A model generated the notes under the pieces. The model ran no database searches and was not told the DNA's origin. It worked only from the letters and a program-made list of their open reading frames with translations. Below are positions 16,861 to 25,558 of a DNA stretch of 64,000 bases, one piece after another (position 1 is the first letter of the stretch; the number at the start of each line of letters is the position of its first letter). The translations under genes and the position numbers were made by a program. This DNA is from UBA5314 sp040217815. Lineage in GTDB: Bacteria > Bacillota > Syntrophomonadia > Syntrophomonadales > Syntrophomonadaceae. Location: contig JBEHWI010000010.1 in the NCBI GenBank assembly GCA_040217815.1, positions 1 through 64,000 of the forward strand. The letters run 5' to 3'.

Positions 16861-18255
16861 ATGGTACCAAAGAAGCGCTTGTTCTCCATAAAACGCCCGG
16901 GAGGGCGTCTCGCCCTGATAATGGCTATAGCGGTAATTCTGCCCCTGTTGCTGGCAGCGCCTGCCGCCGCCTGGCCTTTAAAAATGCCAACTCCAACCAA
17001 TCTTACGGCCAGCAACATAGGATATCATGAAATAACCATCAACTGGCAGTCGTCCGCCACCGGAGGCTTTCAAGTTAGATGCGAGAGCGGGGGCAGCACC
17101 GTTGAATTCAATGTCCCGGGCAATACGACCAGCTATGAATGTACCAGCCTCAATGCCAATACTGAATACACGTTCCAGGTTAAGGCCCTGGGCGGTGCGA
17201 TTATGGATGATTCAGACTATTGCTCACCTATAACTGCCAAAACTAAAGGGTTACTGGCACCGGTTGCTAAATTGGGCACCCCGACCAACCTGCAGGCTAT
17301 AGCCGCATCCAGTTCAGTGGTCAATCTCACCTGGAATGACAAATCAAACGGTGAAGAATGCTTTGTGATCGAACGCAAAACCGGCAGTGAGGCTTTTCAG
17401 CAAGTAGGAACGGCAGCCGCTGATGCCCAGAACTACTCGGACAGCAGCGGCCTGGCTGCCGGGACTGAGTACACCTACCGTATTTATGCCAAGACACCTG
17501 TTCTTTCTTATAAAAAAGACTCCGCCTATTCCAATGAGGCTAAGGCCACCACTCAGGGTACACAGCAGTTTCAAGTTATAGCTCCCACCAACCTGTCTGC
17601 CAGCGCTGTATCCAGTTCCGAGATCAATTTGAGCTGGACGGTCAATTCCAAATTCGAATCAGGGTTTATTGTGGAACGCAAAAGCGGGAGCGGCAGCTTT
17701 AGCGCAGTAAAAACCCTAGCGGCTAAGACCTCCAGCTGTTCGGACAGCGGTTTGGCTGCAGGCACCACCTATATCTACCGGGTCAAAGCCAAGGGAAACG
17801 GCATCAATCTTGTTGATTCAAATTATTCAAATGAAGCCAGTGCCACTACTATAAGTGGCAATCAAACCGTTCTGCGCTTTTATATTGGGAGCAGCGAATA
17901 CTATGTCAATGATCAGTTAAACAATATGGATGCCGCCGCCCTCATTTTGGAGGGACGCACCATGCTGCCCATCGCCTATGCGGCGACGCCGCTGGGAGTA
18001 GCGGTCGATTGGAACGGCCCGGAGAGCAAGGTAACCTTGAGCAAGCAGGGAACCATTATTGAATTGTGGATTGACCAGAGCACCGCCCGGGTAAATGGAG
18101 CGGAAGTCTACATCGATTCAGCCAATCCCAGTGTTGCACCGCGGATAGTTGGAGGCCGCACTATGCTGCCCATAGGCTTTATAGCTTTGAATTTAAACTG
18201 CGGCGTGGACTGGAACCCCAATACTCAAGAAGTAAAGGTAAGCTATCCGAAGTAA
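16861..18255 (+). CDS. secreted FN3 / copper amine oxidase-like stalk-domain protein
   Basis: A 464-residue exported protein. A signal peptide (Arg-rich n-region, hydrophobic core ending near LLLAAPAAAWP) is followed by three FN3 repeats (PTNLTAS, PTNLQAI and PTNLSAS starts; each with TEYTYR/TYIYRVKA). A C-terminal stalk domain carries two copies of GGRTMLP/EGRTMLP and the closing SYPK. GGGAGG lies eight bases before ATG 16861. It is a smaller paralogue of the protein at 3823-5670, with one FN3 repeat fewer. Likely a cell-surface protein; the binding partner is unknown. Confidence 0.8.
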   Translation: MVPKKRLFSIKRPGGRLALIMAIAVILPLLLAAPAAAWPLKMPTPTNLTASNIGYHEITINWQSSATGGFQVRCESGGSTVEFNVPGNTTSYECTSLNANTEYTFQVKALGGAIMDDSDYCSPITAKTKGLLAPVAKLGTPTNLQAIAASSSVVNLTWNDKSNGEECFVIERKTGSEAFQQVGTAAADAQNYSDSSGLAAGTEYTYRIYAKTPVLSYKKDSAYSNEAKATTQGTQQFQVIAPTNLSASAVSSSEINLSWTVNSKFESGFIVERKSGSGSFSAVKTLAAKTSSCSDSGLAAGTTYIYRVKAKGNGINLVDSNYSNEASATTISGNQTVLRFYIGSSEYYVNDQLNNMDAAALILEGRTMLPIAYAATPLGVAVDWNGPESKVTLSKQGTIIELWIDQSTARVNGAEVYIDSANPSVAPRIVGGRTMLPIGFIALNLNCGVDWNPNTQEVKVSYPK

Positions 18256-18576
18256 CTTTTTGGCTTACCACCTTGGATGCGACGTTACCTGGGATGCACA
18301 AGAAGGTGAGGCTACCCTGGAATACCTCAGATCCTGAAAAGAAAACATGTAAACCTAATAGAGCGGCTGAATAGAATTCGGCCGCTCTATTAATTTCTCA
18401 ATTGATCGATTTTAAGCCAAATGCTGTACATTTAGTAATCCAGGTGTTTTAATCATTTTTAGATGATGGCGGCAAGAGCCGGGAGAGGAGGGGCTGTAGT
18501 TTTTAGGGCTACCTGATAAGCAGCAATATTAACAGCAGACAAAAACGCTAAAATTAATTATTTGGGGGTACTATAA
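18256..18576. other. Gene-free interval before the CoA-transferase
   Basis: 321 bases with no credible gene. It holds the hairpin at 18356-18392. I see no consensus sigma-A promoter or riboswitch; the last bases carry GGGGG, the ribosome site for the TTG start at 18577. Confidence 0.5.
18356..18392 (+). terminator. Hairpin after the FN3 stalk gene
   Basis: A perfect 12-base stem (18356-18367 with 18381-18392), extendable inward through a GAAT/ATTC pairing, followed by AATTTCTC. It lies 100 bases after the stop of the FN3 gene. The weak T-run makes it a probable, not certain, terminator. Confidence 0.55.
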
Positions 18577-19917
18577 TTGGCTGGAACAAGAAATAGAGAT
18601 CGTATGAAACACTTATCATGGAAGGAGCAATACCAGGCCAAACTCGGTTCGCCCGAAGAAGTAGCCGCCCTGGTCAAGGATCATGACATTATAGGCCTGG
18701 GAGGAGGGTGCTGCATCCCGGAGGGATTTACCGCAGCCCTGGCCGTACGGGGACATGAACTGCAGCAAGTCACTTTACTGGCGGGATTTGCCCTGAGCAG
18801 GCAGCCGTATATGGACCCTGTTTTCAAAAAGCATTTTAACCTGGAAACGGTTTTTGTCGGCCCCATGGAGCGGCAGTCAATCCGGGAGGGGATTATGTCC
18901 TACGTACCCATCCATCTCCAGCAGATGGGCAAATGGCTTGAGGCCAGACGGCCTACTATAGTTGCCAATGCTGTAAGTCCTCCAGACGAGCGGGGTTATA
19001 TGAGCCGCTCGCTATACGCGGGCTTAAGCCACCACGTTGCCTTTGACAACGCCCAGCAGGTAATTGTTGAAGTAAACGCCAACCTGCCGCGCTTAAACGG
19101 CGACGACCTAAATGTACATGTATCTGAAGTCGATTATATTATTGAAAACAACTATCCCCTGGCCACGGTTCAGGATATGGTTATAAGCGAAACGGAAAAG
19201 GCCATCGCGGCACATGTTGTAGAGTTTATTCCCGACGGTGCGACGGTTCAGCTGGGACTTGGAGGGCTCCCCAACGCGGTGGGTTATTTCCTGCGGGACA
19301 AACGGGATCTGGGAATGCATGCCGAAGTCATATCCAAGTCGGTCATGCAGTTGATGAAAGCAGGGGTGGTAAACGGCTGCAGCAAGAGCTTGCAACCGGG
19401 AAAGGTTCTGGGTTGTTTTTGTGTTGGCGATCAGGAACTGTGGGATTTTGCTCACGAAAATCGGGACTTTATTTTTCACGAAGTTGACTATATCAACAAT
19501 CCGGAGATTATAGGCCTCAATGACCATCTGGTATCCGTAAATAATGCTTTAATGATCGATCTTACCGGCCAGGCGGCGTCGGAGTCTATAGGGCCCATGC
19601 AGTTCAGCGGTACCGGCGGGCAGGTTAATTTCGTACATGGTGCGGCCCGTTCTTTGGGAGGTATAAGCATTCTAGCCCTTGCCTCAACTTACAAGAACGG
19701 GGAAGGGGTTATGGAGTCTCGAATTATGCCGGTATTTCCTGCCGGAACGATTACCAGCACTTCACGCAATGATATACAGTGGGTGGTAACGGAATATGGT
19801 GCCGCCGATCTGCGCTGGAAGAGCATCCGGGAGCGGGCTAAAGCCCTTATAGCGATTGCTCATCCTGATTTTAGAGATCGCCTGGCTTTCGAAGCTCGAA
19901 AATACCGTTGGCTTTAA
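18577..19917 (+). CDS. acetyl-CoA hydrolase/transferase family CoA-transferase
   Basis: A 446-residue class I CoA-transferase of the acetyl-CoA hydrolase / 4-hydroxybutyrate CoA-transferase group. Visible markers are DGATVQLGLGGLPNAVG near residue 219, the segment MHAEVIS whose Glu (about E250) aligns with the catalytic Glu of AbfT-type enzymes, and the C-terminal GTGGQVNFVHGA and VVTEYGAADLRWKSIRERA motifs. TTG 18577 has GGGGG eight bases before; ATG 18604 has none. In a fatty-acid-oxidising syntroph it could move CoA between acetate and longer acids; the substrate is inference. Monocistronic by spacing. Confidence 0.85.
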   Translation: MAGTRNRDRMKHLSWKEQYQAKLGSPEEVAALVKDHDIIGLGGGCCIPEGFTAALAVRGHELQQVTLLAGFALSRQPYMDPVFKKHFNLETVFVGPMERQSIREGIMSYVPIHLQQMGKWLEARRPTIVANAVSPPDERGYMSRSLYAGLSHHVAFDNAQQVIVEVNANLPRLNGDDLNVHVSEVDYIIENNYPLATVQDMVISETEKAIAAHVVEFIPDGATVQLGLGGLPNAVGYFLRDKRDLGMHAEVISKSVMQLMKAGVVNGCSKSLQPGKVLGCFCVGDQELWDFAHENRDFIFHEVDYINNPEIIGLNDHLVSVNNALMIDLTGQAASESIGPMQFSGTGGQVNFVHGAARSLGGISILALASTYKNGEGVMESRIMPVFPAGTITSTSRNDIQWVVTEYGAADLRWKSIRERAKALIAIAHPDFRDRLAFEARKYRWL

Positions 19918-19984
19918 GGCAAGGGGAAGGATTTGATTAAACTAAAGGGAATTTAGATTCAAAAACTACAAAAGGAGAATTTGG

Positions 19985-20509
19985 ATGAAAACTTCTTCCC
20001 AACCAGGCGTATGGAATAAAGCCCGGTTTCGTTATCTGGCTGTAATCCTGTTGGCTATCGCATTTTGCCTGGCCTCAGTCGGCTGTAAAAAAGAATCAAG
20101 CGGCAGTAATACATCAACCGCCCCCCGGGATCAGAATAAGGCTGCGGTACAAGAAACGGCCCAAAACGAAGCGACCGGTGTTTTATCCGGTAAATGGACC
20201 GGGAAATATTATTACGAAGATGGACGAAAAAGTGTGGACTTTTCTGGAACTGTTCAGCAGACCGGGGACAATATTGCGGGCCAATTCACCGAGCCGCGAA
20301 CCGATTTCGGGCCTATGCTGGACAAAATTACCTTTACATTTACGGGCACGATGGTAAACAATCACGTGTTAATGGTTAAGACATATTCCTATAACACTTC
20401 CCACAAAGTAAATTATTCCGGCACCTATTATCCCGGCGAAAAAAAGATCAAAGGAAACTGGAGTATCGAAAATACCAGCGGGACTTTTGAAATAAGCGTT
20501 CAAAACTAA
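19985..20509 (+). CDS. putative lipoprotein of unknown function
   Basis: A 174-residue exported protein. A type II signal peptide ends in the lipobox ASVGC (Cys about residue 36), followed by a Ser/Asn/Thr-rich spacer. A beta-rich C-terminal domain (GKWTGKYYYEDG ... ITFTFTGTMVNNHV ... YYPGEKKIKGNW) resembles small lipocalin-like barrels in pattern only. AAAGGAG lies seven bases before ATG. It follows the CoA-transferase by 67 bases; co-transcription is possible. No specific function. Confidence 0.7.
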   Translation: MKTSSQPGVWNKARFRYLAVILLAIAFCLASVGCKKESSGSNTSTAPRDQNKAAVQETAQNEATGVLSGKWTGKYYYEDGRKSVDFSGTVQQTGDNIAGQFTEPRTDFGPMLDKITFTFTGTMVNNHVLMVKTYSYNTSHKVNYSGTYYPGEKKIKGNWSIENTSGTFEISVQN

Positions 20510-20737
20510 CGAACAGTAAAAAAGGATGGAGAGTGTCTTTTATTTATTTGCTTGAAATGTTAAAAAGGCAAGATATTTATCGCAATATGTGGATTTTTTG
20601 CGAATAGTCCATACTCTATTTTTTCTTCCTGTTAATGTTTTTAACGAGTTTAACGATCACATAAATAAGAGGAGTTCTATTCCAGGCCTGGTGTTTGTGA
20701 GGCTCAAGGGGTTGGACAAAATACCGGAGGTATAAAA

Positions 20738-21007
20738 ATGCTTTTTGAGTCAGGGAAGAAAGTCGTGAGTCCAGCTATTAATGACAATGTGACCAAAGAC
20801 GTCATTAGGCTGCTGTTTAACCGTCACCTTACCGGTGACTGGGGAGATATACCTGAACTTGACAAGAGGCGCAATGAAGAAGCGGTATTGAACGGAGGCC
20901 GAATATTTTCGGGTTATTTTACCGGGCATGGTAAGATATGTGTGGTTACCGATCAAAGCCGCCGCACAACCAGGATACTTTTTGCCGATGAATACAGTAC
21001 ACGATAG
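20738..21007 (+). CDS. small conserved protein of the plasmid-related GDWGD type
   Basis: An 89-residue soluble protein. The pattern RHLTGDWGDI ... DKRRNEEAVLNGGRIFSGY ... ICVVTDQSRRTTRILFADEY matches a widespread small protein family in Firmicutes and plasmids that is sometimes labelled plasmid-related. Its function is unknown. CCGGAGG lies seven bases before ATG. Followed by a strong hairpin terminator, so probably monocistronic. Confidence 0.7.
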   Translation: MLFESGKKVVSPAINDNVTKDVIRLLFNRHLTGDWGDIPELDKRRNEEAVLNGGRIFSGYFTGHGKICVVTDQSRRTTRILFADEYSTR

Positions 21008-21042
21008 ATAACCTAAAATAGGAATCATAACTGGAATAATAA

Positions 21043-21094
21043 GGAGAATTCAGAACTGCTGAAATAGCAGGTCGGTTCTCCATTTTATTTTTTC
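21043..21094 (+). terminator. Rho-independent terminator
   Basis: GGAGAA (21043-21048) pairs with TTCTCC (21076-21081), and inner CTGCT pairs with AGCAG around a small loop. It is followed by ATTTTATTTTTT. It ends the small conserved gene at 20738-21007. Confidence 0.75.
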
Positions 21095-21369
21095 TGTTCC
21101 AATAGAAATATTTTAAGGCGTATGCTTTAGCTTAATGACCACTGATAAACTTCATCAATTTTCATTTTGAACATGAGGTGTAAAGAGGTTTGCTTTTATT
21201 TGGGTACCAGATCGGTTATTGGTACTAACTACTAAAGATTAACAGGAACATTATCCATAAAAATAGGACTTTATTATCATTTTGGGTAGGGACTATTTTC
21301 CATAATAACGTTATGATAAATATAGATAAGTTTTCCATACTGGTCGTTCTAATGAGGAGGGTGAGAAAA
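21095..21369. other. Gene-free leader region of the SLH protein gene
   Basis: An AT-rich stretch without a credible gene upstream of the large SLH gene. I see no consensus -35/-10 pair that I would defend, and no known riboswitch. The ribosome site GAGGAGGG lies at its end. Confidence 0.4.
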
Positions 21370-24300
21370 ATGTTCAGAATAAGGTTCAAGGGAGTATCCC
21401 TTGTGCTCATATTGGCCCTGGCCCTTATTGGCAGTGCATTTGGCGGAACAGCCGAGGCCAGTTATAGTATTAATCTAAGCAGCTTGAGCATAAGCGGGGG
21501 AACTCTCACTCAAAGCAACGAAAACTATTATTATGCGGATATAGTCTCGGACAGCTTCACAGTAACCGCTATACCGGCGGATTCACACGCCATCGTAACA
21601 GTGAACGGCCAAACTGTTACAAGCTCCAATGGCTATATGTCTCAGCCTATTAGCCCGAGTGCCGGAACCATGCAAATGGTAACTATCAGGGTTTCCTCGG
21701 GCGGCAATAGCAGGGAGTATTATATTGAAGCTTTTAGGACCGGCAACACCAATACCAACCTGTCCAGCTTAAGCATCAGCGGGGCAGCTCTCAGCCCATC
21801 CTTCAGCAACAGCACCAAGAATTATTCCGCTTATACAAATTCGTCCAGCGTCACTGTTTCCGCCGTTGCTGAAAACAGCAATGCCTCAATAATTATTAAT
21901 GTAAATGGGGCGTCTGCCGCCAGTGGAAATGGCAGCGTATCTCGGACAGTTAATCTGAATTCGGGGGAAAACGAGATTCAGGTCAGCGTATTTAGTTCTT
22001 TTGGCAGTATTAACTCGTTTACCATCAACGTATATCGGGACGTTTCTATAAGTGCTTACCTGTCAAGTTTAAGCGTAAGCGGAGGTACCTTGAGCCCTGT
22101 TTTTGACAAAGATACCGGAGCCTATGACGTCTCCCTGGGGGCGAACGTTTCCAGTATTATCGTAAGGGCCGTTCCTGAAAACAGCAGCGCCGGTGTAACG
22201 GTAGCCGGGCAGTCCCTGACCAGCGGCAGCGGCTGGTATAAAACGGTGGCTATTACTTCAGACGTCAGCGTGATCGAAGTCGTAGTATACGGTTCTTCGG
22301 GAGCGAGAATGGTCTATACTCTTAATGTAACCCGGACTCCCAGTGTTGCCGACCTGTCCAGCTTAAGCATAAGCGGAGGGTATTTGACTCCATCGTTTAC
22401 GAAAAATACCACCAGCTACACTTGTAATGTGAATCAAAACGCTTCAAACATCAGAGTCCTGGCAGTTCCTGAGGGCAGTGCCACTGTAACTGTCAACGGC
22501 CAGACCGTGACCGGCGGCTATTCTCAGCCGTTCTACCGGACTTCTGGTATAACTTCCATAGAGGTTCGGGTATCTAATTCGGTCTCTTCGAAGACCTACA
22601 ACATTACTGTGAACTGGGGAAATACGAGTAGTTATCTTTCCAGCCTTTCCGTAGGTGGGGGTAGCTTGAGCCCGTCCTTTAGCAGGGGTACGATCAGCTA
22701 TTCCTGTAATGTGGATTCGAGCGTGGCCCTTACAACAGTAGCGGCCGCAGCTGAAGACAGCAGTGCAACCATAACTGTTAATGGCCAGACTCTGGGCAGC
22801 AGCCATGTATCACAGCAGATTTATTTGAATCCCGGAAGCAATACCATAACCGTTGTTGTCTCCAGTTCAGCCGGGTCCCGGACCTACTATATAACCGTGA
22901 ACCGGGGTGTTTCAAGCAATTATCTTTCCAGCCTTTCCGTAGGCGGGGGAAGCTTGAGTCCGTCTTTTAACAAGGAAACGACCAGCTATTCCTGTTATGT
23001 GGACTCAAGCGTGGCCAGCACTACGGTAGCAGCCGCAGCTGAAGACAGCAGCGCAATCATAACCGTTAATGGACAGACTCTGAGCAGCAGCCATATATCA
23101 CAGCAAATCTATCTTAATTCCGGAAGCAATACCATAACTGTTGTTGTCTCCAGTTCGGCCGGGTCCAGGACCTACTATATAACTGTAAACCGTGGTGTTT
23201 CAGGAGCTTATCTTTCCAGCCTTTCCATAGGCGGGGGAAGCTTAAGCCCGTCCTTTAACAAAGACACAACCAGTTATTCGTGCACAATAGATGAAGACAT
23301 TGCCAGCACAACGGTAGCTGCGGCAGCTGAGGACAGCAGTGCAACCATAACCGTCAATGGCCAGACCCTGGGCAGCAGCCATATATCACAGCAAATCTAC
23401 CTTCCTTCAGGCAGCAGCCAGATTACGGTTACCGTCTCCAATTCAACCGGTTCAAGGACCTACTACATAAACGTGTACCGGGATTACGACGACAACGACA
23501 GTGCTTACCTATCGAGCCTTTATGTCAGCGGGGCGTCTTTAAGCCCGTCCTTTTCCCGGACAACGACTTACTATAAGGCCTATCTTGACGATTACGACTA
23601 CTACAATGATTCAAGCACTACTGTCAGAGCCACTGCTGAAGACAGCGATTCCAGAGTTACTATAAATGGTGGGTCGGCGAGCTATGGTTCCTCGTCAAAG
23701 ACCGTATACCTGGGCAGCGACCCCACCCGGGTAGATATTCGGGTTTATAACCCTTCGCATGGTTATGAGACTGAGAATTATTCCATCGACATCTACCGGA
23801 ACGGATATTACGACAACGAGAGTTCCTATTTATCGAGCCTTTATATCAGCGGAACAAGCTTGGATCAGACTTTCTATCCGAGCAAAACCACCTACACGGC
23901 AAGCAGCAGCAACTCAAGTGTCTATATTACAGCCGTACCGGAGGACAGCCGCTCAAGGGTAACCGTGGAGGGCGATACATTAGATTATTACGACCATCAG
24001 TCGCAGTCCATATACCTTTCCAGCGGAACCAACCGGATTCATATCCAGGTTTACAACCCGTACACCAGCGACTACACCAACTATTATATTGATGTTACCA
24101 GGGACGGGGGAGGCTATGGAGCTATTGAGACCAATTCAGCCACCAATGTAAGCTCCACAAGAGCTACGCTAAACGCCCGCATCAACTCAAATAACTCCAA
24201 GAGGGTTGAGGCATACGGCTTTTGCTACGGCACCGACCAGAACAACTTAAAGATGGTTACAGTAGCCAATGGCAGCTTTACCGGTTCTTACAGCAAGGCA

Positions 24301-25008
24301 TTGAAAAACCTGCAGCCCAACACCCGCTATTACTATAAAGCCTTTATGTGGAATAGCTATAATTATTATACGTACGGCTCCATCATCAGCTTTTATACCT
24401 CGAGCACCAGCGACGAGGGTATAGTAATTGATGAAGACGATGTACATGATCCCTACAGGATCACCTCTTTTTGGGATGTTCCCAGCAACCACTGGGCCTA
24501 TGACCATATCAACAACCTGGTCAGATTGGGCTACATGACCGGATATCCGGATTCCGGCTTCCATCCCGGTAACGGCATAACCCGGGCCGAGATAGCATGC
24601 GTTATGGCGCAGATTCTGAATATCAATTCTTACGATACGTCGGGCCGCCACTTCTATGATGTGACACCCGGCGACTGGTATTATGCAGGAGTGGAAAAAG
24701 CCTACCAGCGGGGGATCATATCCGGGCAGGAGCGATACTTCAGCCCCAACCGGGCTGCTACCCGGGAGGAACTGGCCGAGGTGCTGGTGAGGGCACTGGG
24801 CAAGCAGAGCGAAGCAGAGAACCGTATGTACGAAAACACTAGCTTCTATGATGATTCCAGCATCTCAGATTCGGCACGAGGATACGTTGTGACAGCGGTA
24901 AGATACGGATTGATAACCGGTTACAACAACTATTTCAACCCGCAGAACGGCATAACCCGGGCCGAGGCCTCGGCGATGCTGAATACTTTCCTGGGTAAAT
25001 ACAGATAG
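21370..25008 (+). CDS. S-layer homology protein with tandem cadherin-like beta-sandwich repeats
   Basis: A 1212-residue surface protein. A signal peptide (LVLILALALIGSAFGGTAEAS) is followed by about nine cadherin-like beta-sandwich repeats (PF12733 pattern: YLSSLSxSGGxLSPSF ... TSY ... VxAxxEDSSAxITVNGQ ... YYITVxR). Then comes an FN3-like domain (SATNVSSTRATLNARI) and three C-terminal SLH motifs (FWDVPSNHWAYDHINNL; FYDVTPGDWYYAGVEKA; ITRAEASAM), which should bind pyruvylated secondary wall polymer. Three central repeats are almost identical. ATG 21370 is chosen since GAGGAGGGTGAG lies just upstream; the longer frame from 21313 contains that ribosome site. Likely a cell-surface adhesin or S-layer-attached structural protein. 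Confidence 0.88.
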   Translation: MFRIRFKGVSLVLILALALIGSAFGGTAEASYSINLSSLSISGGTLTQSNENYYYADIVSDSFTVTAIPADSHAIVTVNGQTVTSSNGYMSQPISPSAGTMQMVTIRVSSGGNSREYYIEAFRTGNTNTNLSSLSISGAALSPSFSNSTKNYSAYTNSSSVTVSAVAENSNASIIINVNGASAASGNGSVSRTVNLNSGENEIQVSVFSSFGSINSFTINVYRDVSISAYLSSLSVSGGTLSPVFDKDTGAYDVSLGANVSSIIVRAVPENSSAGVTVAGQSLTSGSGWYKTVAITSDVSVIEVVVYGSSGARMVYTLNVTRTPSVADLSSLSISGGYLTPSFTKNTTSYTCNVNQNASNIRVLAVPEGSATVTVNGQTVTGGYSQPFYRTSGITSIEVRVSNSVSSKTYNITVNWGNTSSYLSSLSVGGGSLSPSFSRGTISYSCNVDSSVALTTVAAAAEDSSATITVNGQTLGSSHVSQQIYLNPGSNTITVVVSSSAGSRTYYITVNRGVSSNYLSSLSVGGGSLSPSFNKETTSYSCYVDSSVASTTVAAAAEDSSAIITVNGQTLSSSHISQQIYLNSGSNTITVVVSSSAGSRTYYITVNRGVSGAYLSSLSIGGGSLSPSFNKDTTSYSCTIDEDIASTTVAAAAEDSSATITVNGQTLGSSHISQQIYLPSGSSQITVTVSNSTGSRTYYINVYRDYDDNDSAYLSSLYVSGASLSPSFSRTTTYYKAYLDDYDYYNDSSTTVRATAEDSDSRVTINGGSASYGSSSKTVYLGSDPTRVDIRVYNPSHGYETENYSIDIYRNGYYDNESSYLSSLYISGTSLDQTFYPSKTTYTASSSNSSVYITAVPEDSRSRVTVEGDTLDYYDHQSQSIYLSSGTNRIHIQVYNPYTSDYTNYYIDVTRDGGGYGAIETNSATNVSSTRATLNARINSNNSKRVEAYGFCYGTDQNNLKMVTVANGSFTGSYSKALKNLQPNTRYYYKAFMWNSYNYYTYGSIISFYTSSTSDEGIVIDEDDVHDPYRITSFWDVPSNHWAYDHINNLVRLGYMTGYPDSGFHPGNGITRAEIACVMAQILNINSYDTSGRHFYDVTPGDWYYAGVEKAYQRGIISGQERYFSPNRAATREELAEVLVRALGKQSEAENRMYENTSFYDDSSISDSARGYVVTAVRYGLITGYNNYFNPQNGITRAEASAMLNTFLGKYR
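22633..23496 (+). repeat. Three tandem 288-bp coding repeats
   Basis: Units start at 22633, 22921 and 23209, each exactly 288 bp (96 codons) and highly similar at the DNA level. They encode three near-identical cadherin-like beta-sandwich domains. The conservation at DNA level points to recent in-frame duplication or gene conversion. Confidence 0.85.
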
Positions 25009-25042
25009 TCATTGGTATTTTAAATACTATATTTACTAAAAA

Positions 25043-25074
25043 ACAGCCCCCTACAAGCGGGGCTGTCTGTTTTT
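25043..25074 (+). terminator. Rho-independent terminator of the SLH gene
   Basis: ACAGCCCC (25043-25050) pairs with GGGGCTGT (25059-25066) and is followed after two bases by GTTTTT. It lies 35 bases after the SLH stop. Confidence 0.85.
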
Positions 25075-25167
25075 GGGCTATAATATAGCTGAATCCAATT
25101 AATTTAAGCTTTTGGTCAGAAGACCAGTAGTATCATTAAATAGAAGCGATTTGGGGCAGGTGATAAC

Positions 25168-25557
25168 GTGTTTGATGAAGCATTAAATATTACTTACGGG
25201 GAGGGCCGTTACGAGATAACCTTAAGGGTGCAAGCAACCGCCGACGGGCTTTCAGGACTGCTGACCGGCGGGGAAAAACCGCATGTGGGCGGCATGGCCA
25301 TGAGTGTACCACGGATAGGGCAGAGCCCAGGGAAAATACTCTGCGACACCTGGATTACACCCCGGCCCGGTCACCGCGACGCGGAGCTGGCGGCCCGGGT
25401 GTCCGAGCTTATCTGCTCAGCCACCAATCAAACCACGGCCGTAGTGGCTGGAATACACATCGGCAATGCCCAGAAAAGCGAGATATCGCTCCTGGTAGAA
25501 AACAGCCTGGCCGCCGCCCGGCTGTTCGTCAATAAATACAAGGAGATTACGAACTGA
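25168..25557 (+). CDS. LpdD-like prenylated-flavin chaperone domain protein
   Basis: A 129-residue protein. The segments GGEKPHVGGMAMSVPR, and the later AVVAGIHIGNAQKSEISLLVENS fit the LpdD-like family, small proteins encoded next to UbiD-type decarboxylases and proposed to help maturation with prenylated FMN. GTG 25168 is preceded by GGCAGGTGATAAC. The stop is directly followed by the UbiD gene (one base between), so the two are translationally coupled. No UbiX prenyltransferase gene is in the window. Confidence 0.7.
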   Translation: MFDEALNITYGEGRYEITLRVQATADGLSGLLTGGEKPHVGGMAMSVPRIGQSPGKILCDTWITPRPGHRDAELAARVSELICSATNQTTAVVAGIHIGNAQKSEISLLVENSLAAARLFVNKYKEITN

Positions 25558-25558
25558 T

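Noticed and set aside
22633..23496. Regular repeats first considered as a CRISPR array
   Set aside because: The unit is 288 bp, in frame and encodes beta-sandwich domains; there are no spacers.
23759..23962. Alternative frames inside the SLH repeat gene
   Set aside because: They follow from the repeated DNA of the real gene.
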